This document shows positions 48,469-58,176 of a stretch of 64,000 nucleotides of DNA, piece by piece. Position 1 is the first letter of the stretch. Every line of letters starts with the position of its first letter. Both the position numbers and the translations under genes were made by a program. Below the pieces are notes generated by a model that did no database searches, was not told the origin of the DNA, and saw only the letters and a program-made list of their open reading frames with translations. Source of the DNA: Nitrosomonas marina (lineage in GTDB: Bacteria; Pseudomonadota; Gammaproteobacteria; Burkholderiales; Nitrosomonadaceae); contig NZ_FOIA01000003.1 of the NCBI RefSeq assembly GCF_900111605.1, positions 91,702 through 155,701 on the forward strand, given 5' to 3'.

Positions 48469-49647
48469 ATGTCTGACGATCAACTAAAACCCGAAACGCG
48501 TGCTCTCAGGACAGGGATACATCGCAGCCAGTTCAATGAACATTCGGAAGCGCTTTTTTTAACGTCCAGTTTTGTTTTTGATAGTGCGGCACAGGCCGCA
48601 GCACGTTTTTCGGGAGAAGAATCCGGTAATATCTATTCGCGTTTTACCAATCCAACTGTAACCGCTCTGGAAGAAAGACTTGCAGCGATGGAAGGTGCGG
48701 AAACCTGCGTCGCTACATCAACCGGCATGTCGGCAATTCTGGCATGTATTATGGGTCTGTTGTCTGCCGGCGATCATGTTGTTGCTTCGCAGAGCCTGTT
48801 TGGCGCCACTGTTAACCTGTTTAACAATATATTAAAGAAATTCAACGTTCAAACGACGTTTGTATCTGCAACTGATTTGAACGCATGGAAGGCTGCAGTC
48901 CAACCAAACACCAAACTTTTTTTTCTTGAAACACCTTCCAATCCTTTAACGGAGATTTCGGATATCGCCGGGCTCGCCAGCATCGCCAGGAAGTCGGGTG
49001 TATGGCTTGCTGTTGACAATTGCTTCTGTACGCCAATTTTACAAAAGCCTATTGAACTGGGTGCCGATATTGTCATTCATTCAGCGACAAAATATCTGGA
49101 CGGCCAGGGACGTGTTTTGGGGGGTGCTGTTCTGGGCAGCCGTGAATTAATGATGGATGGTGGTGTTTACGGCTTTCTTCGCACTGCAGGCCCGACTTTG
49201 AGTGCTTTTAACGCATGGGTGATCCTGAAAGGGCTGGAAACGCTTAAGGTACGTATCGACGCGCATTCCAGAAATGCGTTGCAAATGGCGCAATGGCTAG
49301 CTTCACATCCTAAAATTGAACGGGTTTTTTACCCTGGTTTGCAGTCCCACCCACAACACGCGCTGGCAATGCGACAGCAAAGTACAGGCGGCGGTATTGT
49401 TTCATTTGAAGTCAAAGGGGGCAGGGAAGCTGCGTGGCGCGTCATAGATAATACGCGGCTGGTGTCTATTACCGCAAATCTGGGTGATGTAAAAACCACG
49501 TTAACCCATCCTGCTACGACTACACATGGGCGTATCAGTCAGGAAGCACGCGATGCTGCGGGTATTACCGACGGTTTGCTGCGGATCGCGGTAGGGCTGG
49601 AAGCCGTGGAAGATATACAGGCCGATCTGGCCAGAGGTCTGTCCTGA
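48469..49647 (+). CDS. metZ: O-succinylhomoserine sulfhydrylase
   Basis: A 392-residue Cys/Met-metabolism PLP enzyme: ALRTGIHRSQFNEHSEALFLTS at the N-terminus, SRFTNPTVTALEERLAAMEG, VDNCFCTPILQKP, and the PLP lysine in HSATKYLDGQGR near residue 204. The subgroup with LRTGIHRSQFNEHSEAL-type start is MetZ, which makes homocysteine directly from O-succinylhomoserine and sulfide. A ribosome site (CAGGAG) precedes the ATG. Confidence 0.95.
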   Translation: MSDDQLKPETRALRTGIHRSQFNEHSEALFLTSSFVFDSAAQAAARFSGEESGNIYSRFTNPTVTALEERLAAMEGAETCVATSTGMSAILACIMGLLSAGDHVVASQSLFGATVNLFNNILKKFNVQTTFVSATDLNAWKAAVQPNTKLFFLETPSNPLTEISDIAGLASIARKSGVWLAVDNCFCTPILQKPIELGADIVIHSATKYLDGQGRVLGGAVLGSRELMMDGGVYGFLRTAGPTLSAFNAWVILKGLETLKVRIDAHSRNALQMAQWLASHPKIERVFYPGLQSHPQHALAMRQQSTGGGIVSFEVKGGREAAWRVIDNTRLVSITANLGDVKTTLTHPATTTHGRISQEARDAAGITDGLLRIAVGLEAVEDIQADLARGLS

Positions 49648-49648
49648 C

Positions 49649-49680
49649 ACTCCATCAACAGTATATTCAATTGATGGAGT
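49649..49680. terminator. Probable bidirectional terminator hairpin between metZ and ppiB
   Basis: A perfect 10-bp stem, ACTCCATCAA (49649-49658) with TTGATGGAGT (49671-49680), and a 12-nt loop. It starts within 2 bp of the metZ stop and lies between two convergent genes. It lacks a strong T-run on either side, so termination is inferred from position and symmetry. Confidence 0.55.
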
Positions 49681-49748
49681 TCAGACTTATTGTTTGAATA
49701 GGACAGGCAAGCCGGTTTTTTTGTTTTTGCAAATTGTGCATTAACAAT

Positions 49749-50240
49749 TCAGATAACTTCAGCCTTTTCAATCACAACATCATCAAGCGGTACATTCTGA
49801 TGTCCGTTCCGGTCGCCTGTTTTGACTTTTTTTATCATATCGACCACATCCTGGCCATCAACGACTTTGCCAAAAACACAATATCCAAATCCTTGGGTAG
49901 TTGGTTCTTTGTAATTGAGAAACCCGTTATTGGTGACATTGATAAAAAACTGTGACGTGGCTGAATGAACATCTGCGGTTCTTGCCATGGCGATGGTATA
50001 AGTTTCGTTTTTCAACCCGTTGGCGGCTTCATTCTGTATGGGCGGGCTGGTTTTCTTTTGTTTCATGCCTGGCTCGTAACCACCACCCTGAATCATAAAA
50101 TCGTCAATTACACGGTGAAAAATCGTATTGTTATAAAATCCGCTGGTGACATAATTCAAAAAATTCTGTACTGTCTCAGGCGCTTTCTCAGCGTCGAGTT
50201 CAAGCGTAATATCGCCAAAATTCGTTGTCAGTTTGATCAT
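49749..50240 (-). CDS. ppiB: Cyclophilin-type peptidyl-prolyl isomerase, cytoplasmic
   Basis: A 163-residue cyclophilin without signal peptide: [21 protein letters not shown], the active-site segment [18 protein letters not shown] near residue 40, and [17 protein letters not shown] near residue 93. It speeds proline isomerisation in protein folding. It is 18 bp downstream of a second, exported cyclophilin gene. Confidence 0.95.
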   Translation of the reverse strand: MIKLTTNFGDITLELDAEKAPETVQNFLNYVTSGFYNNTIFHRVIDDFMIQGGGYEPGMKQKKTSPPIQNEAANGLKNETYTIAMARTADVHSATSQFFINVTNNGFLNYKEPTTQGFGYCVFGKVVDGQDVVDMIKKVKTGDRNGHQNVPLDDVVIEKAEVI

Positions 50241-50258
50241 GATATTTTCCTGTTATTG

Positions 50259-50846
50259 TTATTGACTGTTGTCTTCGGTATTCAAGACCGAGATATTTTC
50301 AATGATAATCATTGTCCTGGGTACATCTCCCGGAAACGGGCCGCCTGAACCGGTAGGTGTTCTGGCAATCTGATGGACGATATTCATGCCATCTGTAACC
50401 TTGCCGAAAACGGTATAACCGTACCCTCTTGGGGTGGCTGCGGTATAGTTCAGGAACTCATTGTTTTTTATATTGATAAAAAACTGCGCAGTTGCTGAAT
50501 GTGGATCGGAAGTTCTGGCCATCGCAATGGTGCCCACTTCATTTTTTAAACCGTTGTTGGCCTCATTTTTAACTGGACCGCGAGTGGCTTTCTCATGAAA
50601 TGTCGTATCGAAACCGCCGCCCTGAATCATGAAATTGGCTATGACGCGATGGAAAATTGTATTTTTATAAAATCCGTCTTCAACATAGCGTAAAAAATTC
50701 TCGACAGTTTTCGGCGCCTCTTCCGGATAGAGTTCCAGTGTGACAGATCCGAGATTTGTTTTCATGAGTATCTGGGGGTTTGCAGTATGGGCTGTTATGC
50801 TCCAGAAAGCGAGTAAAGCGGCCGCGAGAAACTGTGTTAAGCGCAT
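50259..50846 (-). CDS. ppiA: Cyclophilin-type peptidyl-prolyl isomerase, exported
   Basis: A 195-residue cyclophilin with a signal peptide (TQFLAAALLAFWSITAHTA) followed by the catalytic domain: LGSVTLELYPEEAPKTVENFL, FHRVIANFMIQGGGFD and ATAQFFINIKNNEFLNY. It is predicted to act in the periplasm. It and ppiB form a two-gene tandem, probably by duplication. Confidence 0.95.
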   Translation of the reverse strand: MRLTQFLAAALLAFWSITAHTANPQILMKTNLGSVTLELYPEEAPKTVENFLRYVEDGFYKNTIFHRVIANFMIQGGGFDTTFHEKATRGPVKNEANNGLKNEVGTIAMARTSDPHSATAQFFINIKNNEFLNYTAATPRGYGYTVFGKVTDGMNIVHQIARTPTGSGGPFPGDVPRTMIIIENISVLNTEDNSQ

Positions 50847-50982
50847 GGTAATTCCTGTTATTTGATTGATTAAAAGTCGATAAATTAGCCGTTACGGGGT
50901 ATGTTATACTCCCCAAGTTTTTGTGTCCGCTCTGGATTCTATCAAGAAGGTAAGCCATTCTACAATTATATCGATTCTTCCT

Positions 50983-52365
50983 ATGTTGAAAATCTATAAC
51001 ACCTTAATACGCGACAAGCAGGATTTTGTTCCTTTAACGCCCGGAAAAGTGAAAATCTATGTGTGCGGCATGACAGTCTACGATTATTGCCATCTTGGTC
51101 ATGCGCGTGTTCTGGTTGTTTTCGACATGGTTGTGCGCTGGTTGAGAGCGCGTGGATTTGAAGTTATCTATGTTCGTAACATTACAGATATCGACGATAA
51201 AATAATTCAGCGCGCACTGGAGAATCATGAAACAATTGAATCATTGACAGGCCGCTTCATTCATGCAATGGAACAAGACGCAGCTGCTTTGGGTGTTGAA
51301 CGACCAACGTATGAGCCGCGCGCTACTCATTTTATTGAAAATATGGTCACCATGATTGAGAAGTTGATCGATAAATCACTTGCCTACGCAGCTGATAACG
51401 GTGATGTTTATTACGCGGTGCACCAATTTCCTGGATATGGAAAATTATCCGGTAAATCACTGGACGATCTTCGAGCGGGCGAACGTGTTGAAATTGATGC
51501 GAATAAAAAAGATCCGCTGGATTTCGTTTTATGGAAATCTGCCAAGCCGGGAGAACCTGCCTGGGACTCGCCGTGGGGCAGGGGGCGGCCGGGCTGGCAT
51601 ATTGAATGTTCAGCTATGGGTGAGCACTTTTTGGGCGAGCAGTTCGATATCCACGGCGGCGGACAGGACTTGCAGTTTCCGCATCATGAAAATGAAATTG
51701 CTCAGAGTGAGGGAGCGCATGATCATCCTTTTGTCAATTATTGGATGCATAACGGCTTTGTCCGCGTAGACAGTGAGAAAATGTCCAAATCGCTGGGCAA
51801 CTTTTTTACTGTAAGGGAGGTGCTAAAGAACTATCAGCCAGAAGTTATAAGATTTTTTATCTTGCGCGCTCACTATCGCAGTCCATTAAACTATTCGGAC
51901 CAGCACTTGCGGGATGCCAAGCTCGCGCTGGATCGCTTATATATTGCGTTAAAGGATTTCGAAATCAGTAACAATGATGAAATCGACTGGACAAATGATT
52001 ATGCACAGACGTTTATGTCAGCAATGAACGATGATTTCAATACACCGGAAGCAATCGCGGTATTGTTTGAACTGGCCAGTGCTGTTAATAAAACGCAATC
52101 GAACTCACATGCGGCATTACTCAAACAGCTGGGTAGTATTCTGGGATTGTTACAGCAAACTCCGCAATTATATTTGCAACATAATCCAGATGATTCCGAT
52201 AAAGAATCCATTTCTGCTGAACAGATCGAGAGAATGGTACAAAAAAGACTGGAAGCCAGAAAAAGCGGACAGTATGCAGAAGCCGACTCGATACGCCAAA
52301 ATCTTGTGGACGCAGGTATTATTTTGGAAGACGGTCCACAAGGAACAACCTGGCGTAGAAACTAG
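50983..52365 (+). CDS. cysS: Cysteinyl-tRNA synthetase
   Basis: The start at 50983 ([15 protein letters not shown]) matches the family; the product is 460 residues. Class I motifs: [15 protein letters not shown] (HIGH-like) near residue 29, the zinc ligands in [13 protein letters not shown] and [14 protein letters not shown], and KMSKSLGNF near residue 266. It charges tRNA-Cys. Its stop overlaps the stop of the convergent methyltransferase by 4 bp. Confidence 0.98.
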   Translation: MLKIYNTLIRDKQDFVPLTPGKVKIYVCGMTVYDYCHLGHARVLVVFDMVVRWLRARGFEVIYVRNITDIDDKIIQRALENHETIESLTGRFIHAMEQDAAALGVERPTYEPRATHFIENMVTMIEKLIDKSLAYAADNGDVYYAVHQFPGYGKLSGKSLDDLRAGERVEIDANKKDPLDFVLWKSAKPGEPAWDSPWGRGRPGWHIECSAMGEHFLGEQFDIHGGGQDLQFPHHENEIAQSEGAHDHPFVNYWMHNGFVRVDSEKMSKSLGNFFTVREVLKNYQPEVIRFFILRAHYRSPLNYSDQHLRDAKLALDRLYIALKDFEISNNDEIDWTNDYAQTFMSAMNDDFNTPEAIAVLFELASAVNKTQSNSHAALLKQLGSILGLLQQTPQLYLQHNPDDSDKESISAEQIERMVQKRLEARKSGQYAEADSIRQNLVDAGIILEDGPQGTTWRRN

Positions 52366-53180
52366 TTTTTTGAAGATATCACAAGATCTGGTGATTTATC
52401 AGAAACTGTGTTGTGTCCGGGATTAATCCGCCAGATGTATAAGGTTGAACCAGTAAAATCCTTGAGTTCAACACAGCTGTCAGGTGCAACGCCCGGTATT
52501 ACAAAAGTATTGCTGATAAATATACTGCCCGGGCGCATTTCGTGGCATATTTTTTTCCAGAGCATCTTCATGGGCGCCGGCGACAAATACGCATACACGA
52601 TATCGTATCGGGACAGATCCTGCTTCCACAGGTCGCCCCACTGAATGCTGCAGTTGGACTGTGAGCGCAGGCTTTTTACTTTGCCAATGAAACAGGGCAG
52701 CGGGGCAGCTTCTACGCCGTGGAATGTGCCGTTGGCCCTTGTTTTACTGAGTGAACCGAGGAGACCGCCACATCCGCAACCCAGGTCAATAAAAGAAAAG
52801 CGCTTTGTTTGCGGCAAGTATGCGGATAGTGCCTGCGTAACTGCCTGACTGGATAGATATAAAGGTACTTGTGTTTGATCTGTTCTGCCATAAATCAGTA
52901 AAAGCACGCAAAAGCCCAGGCCAAACCACAGCGGTGAAACCCCAAGGGCAAGCGTTGCTACTATTGCTGGCAGGAAACATAACTGTATCGGAATCCACCA
53001 GACGTCTGCCTTTAGAATGTAGTTGATGAACGCAGCCATGATTCCTTGCAATACGGCCCATTCAAAGACTGTTAATGGCGGTGATACAGCCACCAGTACG
53101 ACTGTGAAAGTCAATGCCGTCAGTTGAGACCATGCTGCCATCAATACAGGATTGCGGCGGGTTTTTATTGCGGTTTGCAT
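52362..53180 (-). CDS. Membrane-linked class I SAM-dependent methyltransferase-like protein
   Basis: The ATG at 53180 gives 272 residues (a TTG at 53192 is in frame). The first ~100 residues are hydrophobic, with about three or four membrane helices ([59 protein letters not shown]). The C-terminal half is a Rossmann methyltransferase-like domain, with motif I in [16 protein letters not shown] near residue 133, an acidic residue in GVEAAP, and DIVYAYLSP. The substrate is unknown. It lies 29 bp downstream of motB on the same strand, so it may be co-transcribed with the stator genes. Confidence 0.8.
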   Translation of the reverse strand: MQTAIKTRRNPVLMAAWSQLTALTFTVVLVAVSPPLTVFEWAVLQGIMAAFINYILKADVWWIPIQLCFLPAIVATLALGVSPLWFGLGFCVLLLIYGRTDQTQVPLYLSSQAVTQALSAYLPQTKRFSFIDLGCGCGGLLGSLSKTRANGTFHGVEAAPLPCFIGKVKSLRSQSNCSIQWGDLWKQDLSRYDIVYAYLSPAPMKMLWKKICHEMRPGSIFISNTFVIPGVAPDSCVELKDFTGSTLYIWRINPGHNTVSDKSPDLVISSKN

Positions 53181-53209
53181 GTATGTAAACAACAGGAGTC
53201 AACCCTGCT

Positions 53210-54142
53210 TCAGTTTGCGGGCGTCAGAAGTGTCGACGCATCCAGATTCGTCTGGTCATTTACATGAACAGCCTCATTCTCTTGTGTAATTGCATTTTCT
53301 GTTTTTTCATTCATGACGATAATGCTGATGCGACGGTTAATCGGATTAAACGGGTTTTCCTTATCAAATAATACTGCTGAGGACAAACCGACAACGCGTA
53401 AAACCTTGTTGGTATCCATTCCTCCGGAAATCAACTCTCTTCGTGAGGCATTGGCTCGGTCTGCGGATAATTCCCAGTTACTGTAACCTTTATCCCCTGT
53501 CGGGAATGGCGTTGCATCCGTATGGCCGGAGAGACTGATCCTGTTTGGAACATCGTTCAGCATTTTACCGATTTCATGCAGAATGATTTTTGTATACGGT
53601 TGCAGTTCCGCTCGTCCGCTTGCAAACATGGGACGATTCTGTTCGTCCACGATCTGAATACGTAATCCTTCAGTGGTAATATCCAATAACAACTGCTTTT
53701 TGAATCGCCTTAAAAGAGGATTGGCATCGATAGCTTCTGCAAGCTTGATTTTCAGTTGGTTAAGGCGTTGTAATTCAAGTCGTTCACGCTCAGCGTCGGC
53801 GGCTTTTAGATCGAGTACTTTTTTTTCAACAATAGTTTCGCCTTTTTTTACCTGGCCGCTGCTGCGGGTTAAGTCGGTACCACCGCCTTTGACAACGCTA
53901 GTAGCATCACCAACACTTGAACCGCCCAGGAATGCGACCTTTAGTGGTGTTCTGAAATATTCCGCGATACCTTCCAGATCTCCCTGAGAAGCTGAACCCA
54001 GCAACCACATCAACAGAAAAAATGCCATCATGGCGGTTACGAAATCTGCATAGGCGATTTTCCATGCGCCACCGTGGTGTCCGCCAGCGACTTTTTTAAT
54101 TCGCTTGATAACAATCGGGCGCTGAGAAATATCTTCAACCAT
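53210..54142 (-). CDS. motB: Flagellar motor stator protein MotB
   Basis: A 310-residue protein: basic N-terminus, a single membrane helix with the proton-carrying Asp in WKIAYADFVTAMMAFFLLMW near residue 33, a plug/linker region, and a C-terminal OmpA-like peptidoglycan-binding domain (ISLSGHTDATPF, NWELSADRANASRREL). It anchors the stator to the wall and carries the ion pathway with MotA. It is 42 bp downstream of motA. Confidence 0.97.
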   Translation of the reverse strand: MVEDISQRPIVIKRIKKVAGGHHGGAWKIAYADFVTAMMAFFLLMWLLGSASQGDLEGIAEYFRTPLKVAFLGGSSVGDATSVVKGGGTDLTRSSGQVKKGETIVEKKVLDLKAADAERERLELQRLNQLKIKLAEAIDANPLLRRFKKQLLLDITTEGLRIQIVDEQNRPMFASGRAELQPYTKIILHEIGKMLNDVPNRISLSGHTDATPFPTGDKGYSNWELSADRANASRRELISGGMDTNKVLRVVGLSSAVLFDKENPFNPINRRISIIVMNEKTENAITQENEAVHVNDQTNLDASTLLTPAN

Positions 54143-54184
54143 AGACGGCCTCGTTAAAGTGTAGTTTCAATTTTAAATGCACGT

Positions 54185-55045
54185 TTATTCAGCCTTGCTT
54201 TTCTTTACATGCTCTTCAAGTTCCATAAATGACGGCCGCTCGGTGGAAAATAAAACTTTCCGGCCGAACTCCACAGCCAGAACGGGCGAATAGCCATTCA
54301 GATTGGCTAATAAGGTGATTTTGATACATTCAAGCAGTTTGCTTGATTCATGCAACTGATGCTCAAGCTTGGCAGCCAGAGGGCTGACAAAACCGTATGC
54401 AAGGAGAATTCCTAAAAACGTGCCAACAAGCGCCGCGGCAATCAGGATACCCAGTTCACTGGGCGGTAAATGGACGGATTCCATGGTATGAACAACACCC
54501 ATGACCGCAGCGATAATTCCAAAAGCAGGTAAACCATCTCCCAGTTTTGCGATACAGTGAATCGGAACTTCACCTTCCTGATGATGTGTTTCGAGTTCAC
54601 TATCCATCAGGTTTTCAATTTCCAGTGCATTCAGATTTCCGCTGACCATTAAACGCAGATAGTCAGTGATGAATTCAGTAACATGGTGGTCTGTCAGGAT
54701 GGTTGGGTATTTTGTAAAGATTGGGCTGTTTTGCGGATCATCGATATCAGATTCGATTGACATAAGTCCTTCTTTACGAATTTTTCCAAGAATTTCATAG
54801 AGTAATGTCATGAGCTCCATGTATACTGCCTTGGTGTATTTTGATCCTTTGAAAACCCCGGGCAGGCCTTTAAGTGTGGCCCTAAGCGCTTTGCTGGAAT
54901 TGCCTACAACAAAAGCCCCAATAGCGCCACCACCTATCATCAATATCTCAACAGGTTGCCATAAGGAAGCCAGATGCCCGCCTGCAAGTGCAAAGCCGCC
55001 GAAAATAGATATCAGGATAATAAGATAACCGACAATAACTAACAT
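54185..55045 (-). CDS. motA: Flagellar motor stator protein MotA
   Basis: A 286-residue protein with four membrane helices: MLVIVGYLIILISIFGGFALAGG at the start, a second near residue 35, and the MotA signature region (LPAFGIIAAVMGVVHTM; LIAAALVGTFLGILLAYGFV) near residues 170-220. The large cytoplasmic loop contacts the rotor. It forms the stator with MotB, encoded downstream. No other flagellar genes are in the window. Confidence 0.97.
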   Translation of the reverse strand: MLVIVGYLIILISIFGGFALAGGHLASLWQPVEILMIGGGAIGAFVVGNSSKALRATLKGLPGVFKGSKYTKAVYMELMTLLYEILGKIRKEGLMSIESDIDDPQNSPIFTKYPTILTDHHVTEFITDYLRLMVSGNLNALEIENLMDSELETHHQEGEVPIHCIAKLGDGLPAFGIIAAVMGVVHTMESVHLPPSELGILIAAALVGTFLGILLAYGFVSPLAAKLEHQLHESSKLLECIKITLLANLNGYSPVLAVEFGRKVLFSTERPSFMELEEHVKKSKAE

Positions 55046-55478
55046 TGCAGAAAGTCCTTGGGAAAAGTCAATTAGAAATTATTTAAAAAATTGTGCCAAA
55101 GTTAGCATAAGCATTCGAAAATAAAGGGGTGAGAAAACGCGCAATTTACCCGTATTTTTCCTGGGCCTCTCCAAAAGTAGTAAAAGATGCTTAATATTCA
55201 ATGAGGTGTAATTCTGAATTCGAGACAGTTGTACTCTCAATCCAGACGTATCCGGCAAGTGTTGAAGTAATTATTGGTGAATATTTTGTGGCTTTAGGAA
55301 TTCACTAAAGCGTGAGGGGATATTTGACTACATAAAGCCTGGGTAATAATTTGTCTGGAGATTCTTTGTTAGAAATGGCAGTGACACCAGAACAGCCAAT
55401 ACTCGGTTGAGGATTTTAACGACGGGCCGATCGAACAGGATCGTTTTTGTACGGCGATCAAATTAGGGTGATATTGTT

Positions 55479-55514
55479 GGCAGAGAGGGCAGAGAGGGCA
55501 GAGAGGGCAGAGAG
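55479..55514. repeat. 9-bp tandem repeat, four copies
   Basis: GGCAGAGAG is repeated four times without mismatch from 55479 to 55514. The unit length is a multiple of three, but no supported gene covers it. Repeats of this kind vary in copy number by slippage. Confidence 0.9.
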
Positions 55515-55537
55515 AAATGTGGGAATCCTGGGCAAAA

Positions 55538-55561
55538 AGAAACCCACCGAAGTGGGTTTCT
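55538..55561 (-). terminator. Rho-independent terminator with UUCG tetraloop
   Basis: Read on the minus strand this is a perfect 10-bp stem, AGAAACCCAC and GTGGGTTTCT, closed by a TTCG loop and followed by TTTT. It lies 38 bp beyond the stop of the minus-strand gene at 55599-56006. Confidence 0.92.
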
Positions 55562-55598
55562 AAATTGATTATATAGAGCTGTTATAAAATCAATTTGG

Positions 55599-56006
55599 TT
55601 AGCTTTTAGTGTTGCCTGAATCTGCAAAAACCGGGCGAGAGCTTTGCTCCTCAGCCATTTTTCTGTGATAAGCGGCTTGCTCCAGATTTTCCTCGGCAGC
55701 CTTTTCATATTCTTGAATTTTGTGCTTTACGTGCTTTTTAATATCGCGCCCATGCTTTCCCAAAAAGCTGCTGCGGGATCTTTCTTTCAAGGCCTCGATC
55801 TGCTCCTCGATTTTTGCATACATTTCATTGGCTTGTTCTTCGTGATGGCGTGCAAGCGCTGCATGATCAACAATCTCGGCGTTTTCCATGGCGACGGTGT
55901 TCGCTATGTCATTCTGCTCTGCTGCAAAAGCGTTCATTGGTAATGCAATATATGTAAATGCGAATAAAACGAATGCAGTGAAAAAATGTGTTGTTCCGTT
56001 TTGCAT
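55599..56006 (-). CDS. Small exported coiled-coil protein, function unknown
   Basis: A 135-residue protein preceded by a good ribosome site (AAGGAG). A signal peptide (FVLFAFTYIALPMNAFA-AEQ) is followed by a mature part that is almost entirely helical and charged, with strong coiled-coil character (HHEEQANEMYAKIEEQIEAL; EYEKAAEENLEQAAYHRKMAEEQ). I do not recognise the family. It has its own terminator and stands apart from neighbours, consistent with a monocistronic periplasmic helical protein. Confidence 0.8.
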   Translation of the reverse strand: MQNGTTHFFTAFVLFAFTYIALPMNAFAAEQNDIANTVAMENAEIVDHAALARHHEEQANEMYAKIEEQIEALKERSRSSFLGKHGRDIKKHVKHKIQEYEKAAEENLEQAAYHRKMAEEQSSRPVFADSGNTKS

Positions 56007-56328
56007 GGCTGCGCTCCTTAAAAGTTGTATAGCACGACGGCAATTCTAAACAACCCCAAACATAAAAAAAATTGGGGAGACCATTATTCTTGTCTAAGCG
56101 AAACCATTAGTTCTGTGCATAATCCGATTCAGATTCACAGCAGCGCACTGTACGACTGCTGCACGCAACAAACTGGTTTTTGCAGGTGCCGGCTGCAGAT
56201 ACAAGTATGGGGCAGGAGCGAGCTGATATCTGTATTGCTTGTACAAATATGAGAATTTTGCTTGTATGGTACTTGTTTCTGAATGTGTTACTGATACATG
56301 TGCAATAACTTCAGTCGTTCAGGCTGAG
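56007..56328. other. Intergenic region
   Basis: This 322-bp region contains no gene I can support. A small hairpin, CCCCAA (56054-56059) with TTGGGG (56072-56077), lies just upstream of the coiled-coil protein gene and could be part of its leader. Confidence 0.45.
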
Positions 56329-57171
56329 TTATTTGCTCGTCTGGCTCGAAGTAGCTTTCGCGGCTTTTTTGACAGCCGCTTCTACAGCAGCATGATAGGC
56401 TTCCGGATCATCAGTTCTCAGCCGATCCGAAATACCTGCAAAAGCGGCCAGGCTATTTGGAAAGTCGGTGACTCTGGTTCCATCTTTTTTTATATATAGA
56501 ATAGGGCTGGGCACAAAATGACGAGAATGCCAGACAGAGACTACCGTCAGAAACGCTGCTTCATTATTATTAGTCACAGAAGGCCTGCCATCATTGAGAA
56601 TCTGATTGGTTATCAACGACTTGACAGTTTCTGAAGTCTCCTCTGCATTTCTGTCCACAAGTGCCGTATCAGGTGTCATGCTGAGAAAACGTGGTTCGTT
56701 GAGCAACGCAGCTACAAGCTGGCGCCGGTCAACCCCATATATGGAATAGATGTTTGCATCATTTCTGTCGCCCGTCGCTATCATTGCCGGATTTACGGGA
56801 TTTATGGCAGGTTCTGCCCTGTATTCTCGCCACCCGGCACTTTTGATGTCCAGATGTGCTTTTAAACCGCGGATTAAGGCTTTTCCAAGAAACACGGCTT
56901 TGACGGTTTCACTGTCTTCAATAAAGTCAAGGTTTTTTCTTAGGGGAAAGCCTTCTTCCAGGGTTCCGCTGACTGCCACAATGGCGAACCTGGTTGAGCT
57001 CTCATTTGCGCATTCAGGTATGGTAATCGGGCTTCCATCGGCATTTGTTAAACCGGAACGTTGAAGCAGTCTCTCAAAATCGCATGGCCTATAAACATCA
57101 ATCATCCGTTTGGTGTGATGATCAACACCATATATTTCGCGCTGCTGTCTTACGTCTGATTCGTTCTGCAT
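56329..57171 (-). CDS. Hypothetical protein, no recognised family
   Basis: A 280-residue protein with a good ribosome site (AAGGAAGG) before the ATG at 57171. It has no signal peptide or membrane segment, so it is predicted to be soluble. Two similar stretches, REIYGVDHHTKRMID near residue 11 and SIYGVDRRQLVAALL near residue 145, may reflect an internal duplication. The C-terminus is Ala/Lys-rich (AAVEAAVKKAAKATSS). I do not recognise a catalytic motif. It is divergent from the small exported Cys-rich protein gene at 57568. Confidence 0.78.
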   Translation of the reverse strand: MQNESDVRQQREIYGVDHHTKRMIDVYRPCDFERLLQRSGLTNADGSPITIPECANESSTRFAIVAVSGTLEEGFPLRKNLDFIEDSETVKAVFLGKALIRGLKAHLDIKSAGWREYRAEPAINPVNPAMIATGDRNDANIYSIYGVDRRQLVAALLNEPRFLSMTPDTALVDRNAEETSETVKSLITNQILNDGRPSVTNNNEAAFLTVVSVWHSRHFVPSPILYIKKDGTRVTDFPNSLAAFAGISDRLRTDDPEAYHAAVEAAVKKAAKATSSQTSK

Positions 57172-57567
57172 AGTGTGCCTTCCTTGTTAATGTTGGTTTA
57201 ATGCCGTTGCCTGGTTTTGATGAAATGTGTATGAATAAACGCCTGGATTTTACTGAATTCATGATTTCAATCCGGGTGTATATGAAAGCGTCTGTGATTA
57301 TATTTAAATTACAGGCTATCAATTAGGTAATAAACGGAATATCGGAAAACTGAATGTGAGTCTATTGAAATGCTGGTGTCGAAGTGCAGGCAGCTGAGAT
57401 GTATAACGAGATGTTTAATGTCCCGGATTGACGAGTGGATTCAGCACGTGATTGTGAAGTTTGTCACAGTGTCAATGTTGGGCCAGTGGTAATCTGGAAC
57501 AGCAGAAAAAAGAGCTTAATAGAACTGATTATTTTTATGGAATTTCTTGTCTTTAGGAGTATTTATC
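57172..57567. other. Intergenic region between divergent orphan genes
   Basis: This 396-bp stretch carries the upstream regions of two divergent genes. I see no clear sigma-70 promoter, repeat or RNA structure. A short reading frame from 57435 lacks a ribosome site and runs into the real gene in another frame. Confidence 0.45.
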
Positions 57568-57945
57568 ATGAATGTCAGAAATCTATATTTACATTTTTTT
57601 GTTGTACTTCTTGGCACGATTCTGGTCACTTTCCCAGTTGCAGCGGAAGCTGCCCGGTATGATGCCAAAAACAAAGCCTTTTACGGCCAATTGTCATGTA
57701 AAGCTTCGAAGCGGGCTATTGTCGCGCTTGCGGAGTCGATGGAAGCCAGGGGGATTTCACAGCTGGATTTTAACAAAGTGATTGTAGAAGCGCTGCAGGG
57801 TACTGCGTTGAGTCCTGATGGTCCTCGCTGGCAGTGTTGCAGGGCCTGTGTCGAGAATGACCTGCCCAATGATTCTGCCGCCTGTCAGTGTTGTGACGGA
57901 CTGGGTGACGATGTAATTGATGTTCCGGATGTTGAGCAGCGTTGA
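57568..57945 (+). CDS. Small exported Cys-rich protein, function unknown
   Basis: The ATG at 57568 is preceded by AGGAG. The 125-residue product has a signal peptide (FFVVLLGTILVTFPVAAEA) and a mature part with one isolated Cys (QLSCKAS) and a C-terminal cluster, CCRAC and then CQCC, seven Cys in all. The clustered pairs suggest disulfides or metal/heme-like ligation, but no CxxCH heme motif is present. The acidic tail is DDVIDVPDVEQR. I do not recognise the family. No partner gene is evident. Confidence 0.8.
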   Translation: MNVRNLYLHFFVVLLGTILVTFPVAAEAARYDAKNKAFYGQLSCKASKRAIVALAESMEARGISQLDFNKVIVEALQGTALSPDGPRWQCCRACVENDLPNDSAACQCCDGLGDDVIDVPDVEQR

Positions 57946-58176
57946 TTCGCTTCTGTACATTGCGAGTAGACGTTGTAACCGGATTGGTTTTGGCTGCTTG
58001 GTCTGAGTCACCATGTGAACAAGCAGGCGTATTTCAGCTGCAATGTGGACAATGACCGGTCCGTTGCCAATCCGGGATAAATTTCAGCTCAAATCCAAAT
58101 TGACAGACACGATAAAAAAAGTGATCGTCAAATCAGAAACAAACTGGAGCAGATACATTTAAACTTGGGCTTGATG

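Larger units (their letters stand above)
55046..55598. other. Intergenic region upstream of motA
   Basis: This 553-bp region holds no convincing gene. It contains a four-copy 9-bp tandem repeat and a terminator for the next gene (listed separately). A small stem CGATC/GATCG followed by TTTTT at 55428-55448 could be a weak plus-strand terminator. I could not identify a sigma-28-type flagellar promoter for motA with confidence. Confidence 0.5.

Noticed and set aside
55479..55514. CRISPR or minisatellite-coded protein
   Set aside because: The four units are adjacent with no spacers, and no supported gene crosses them.
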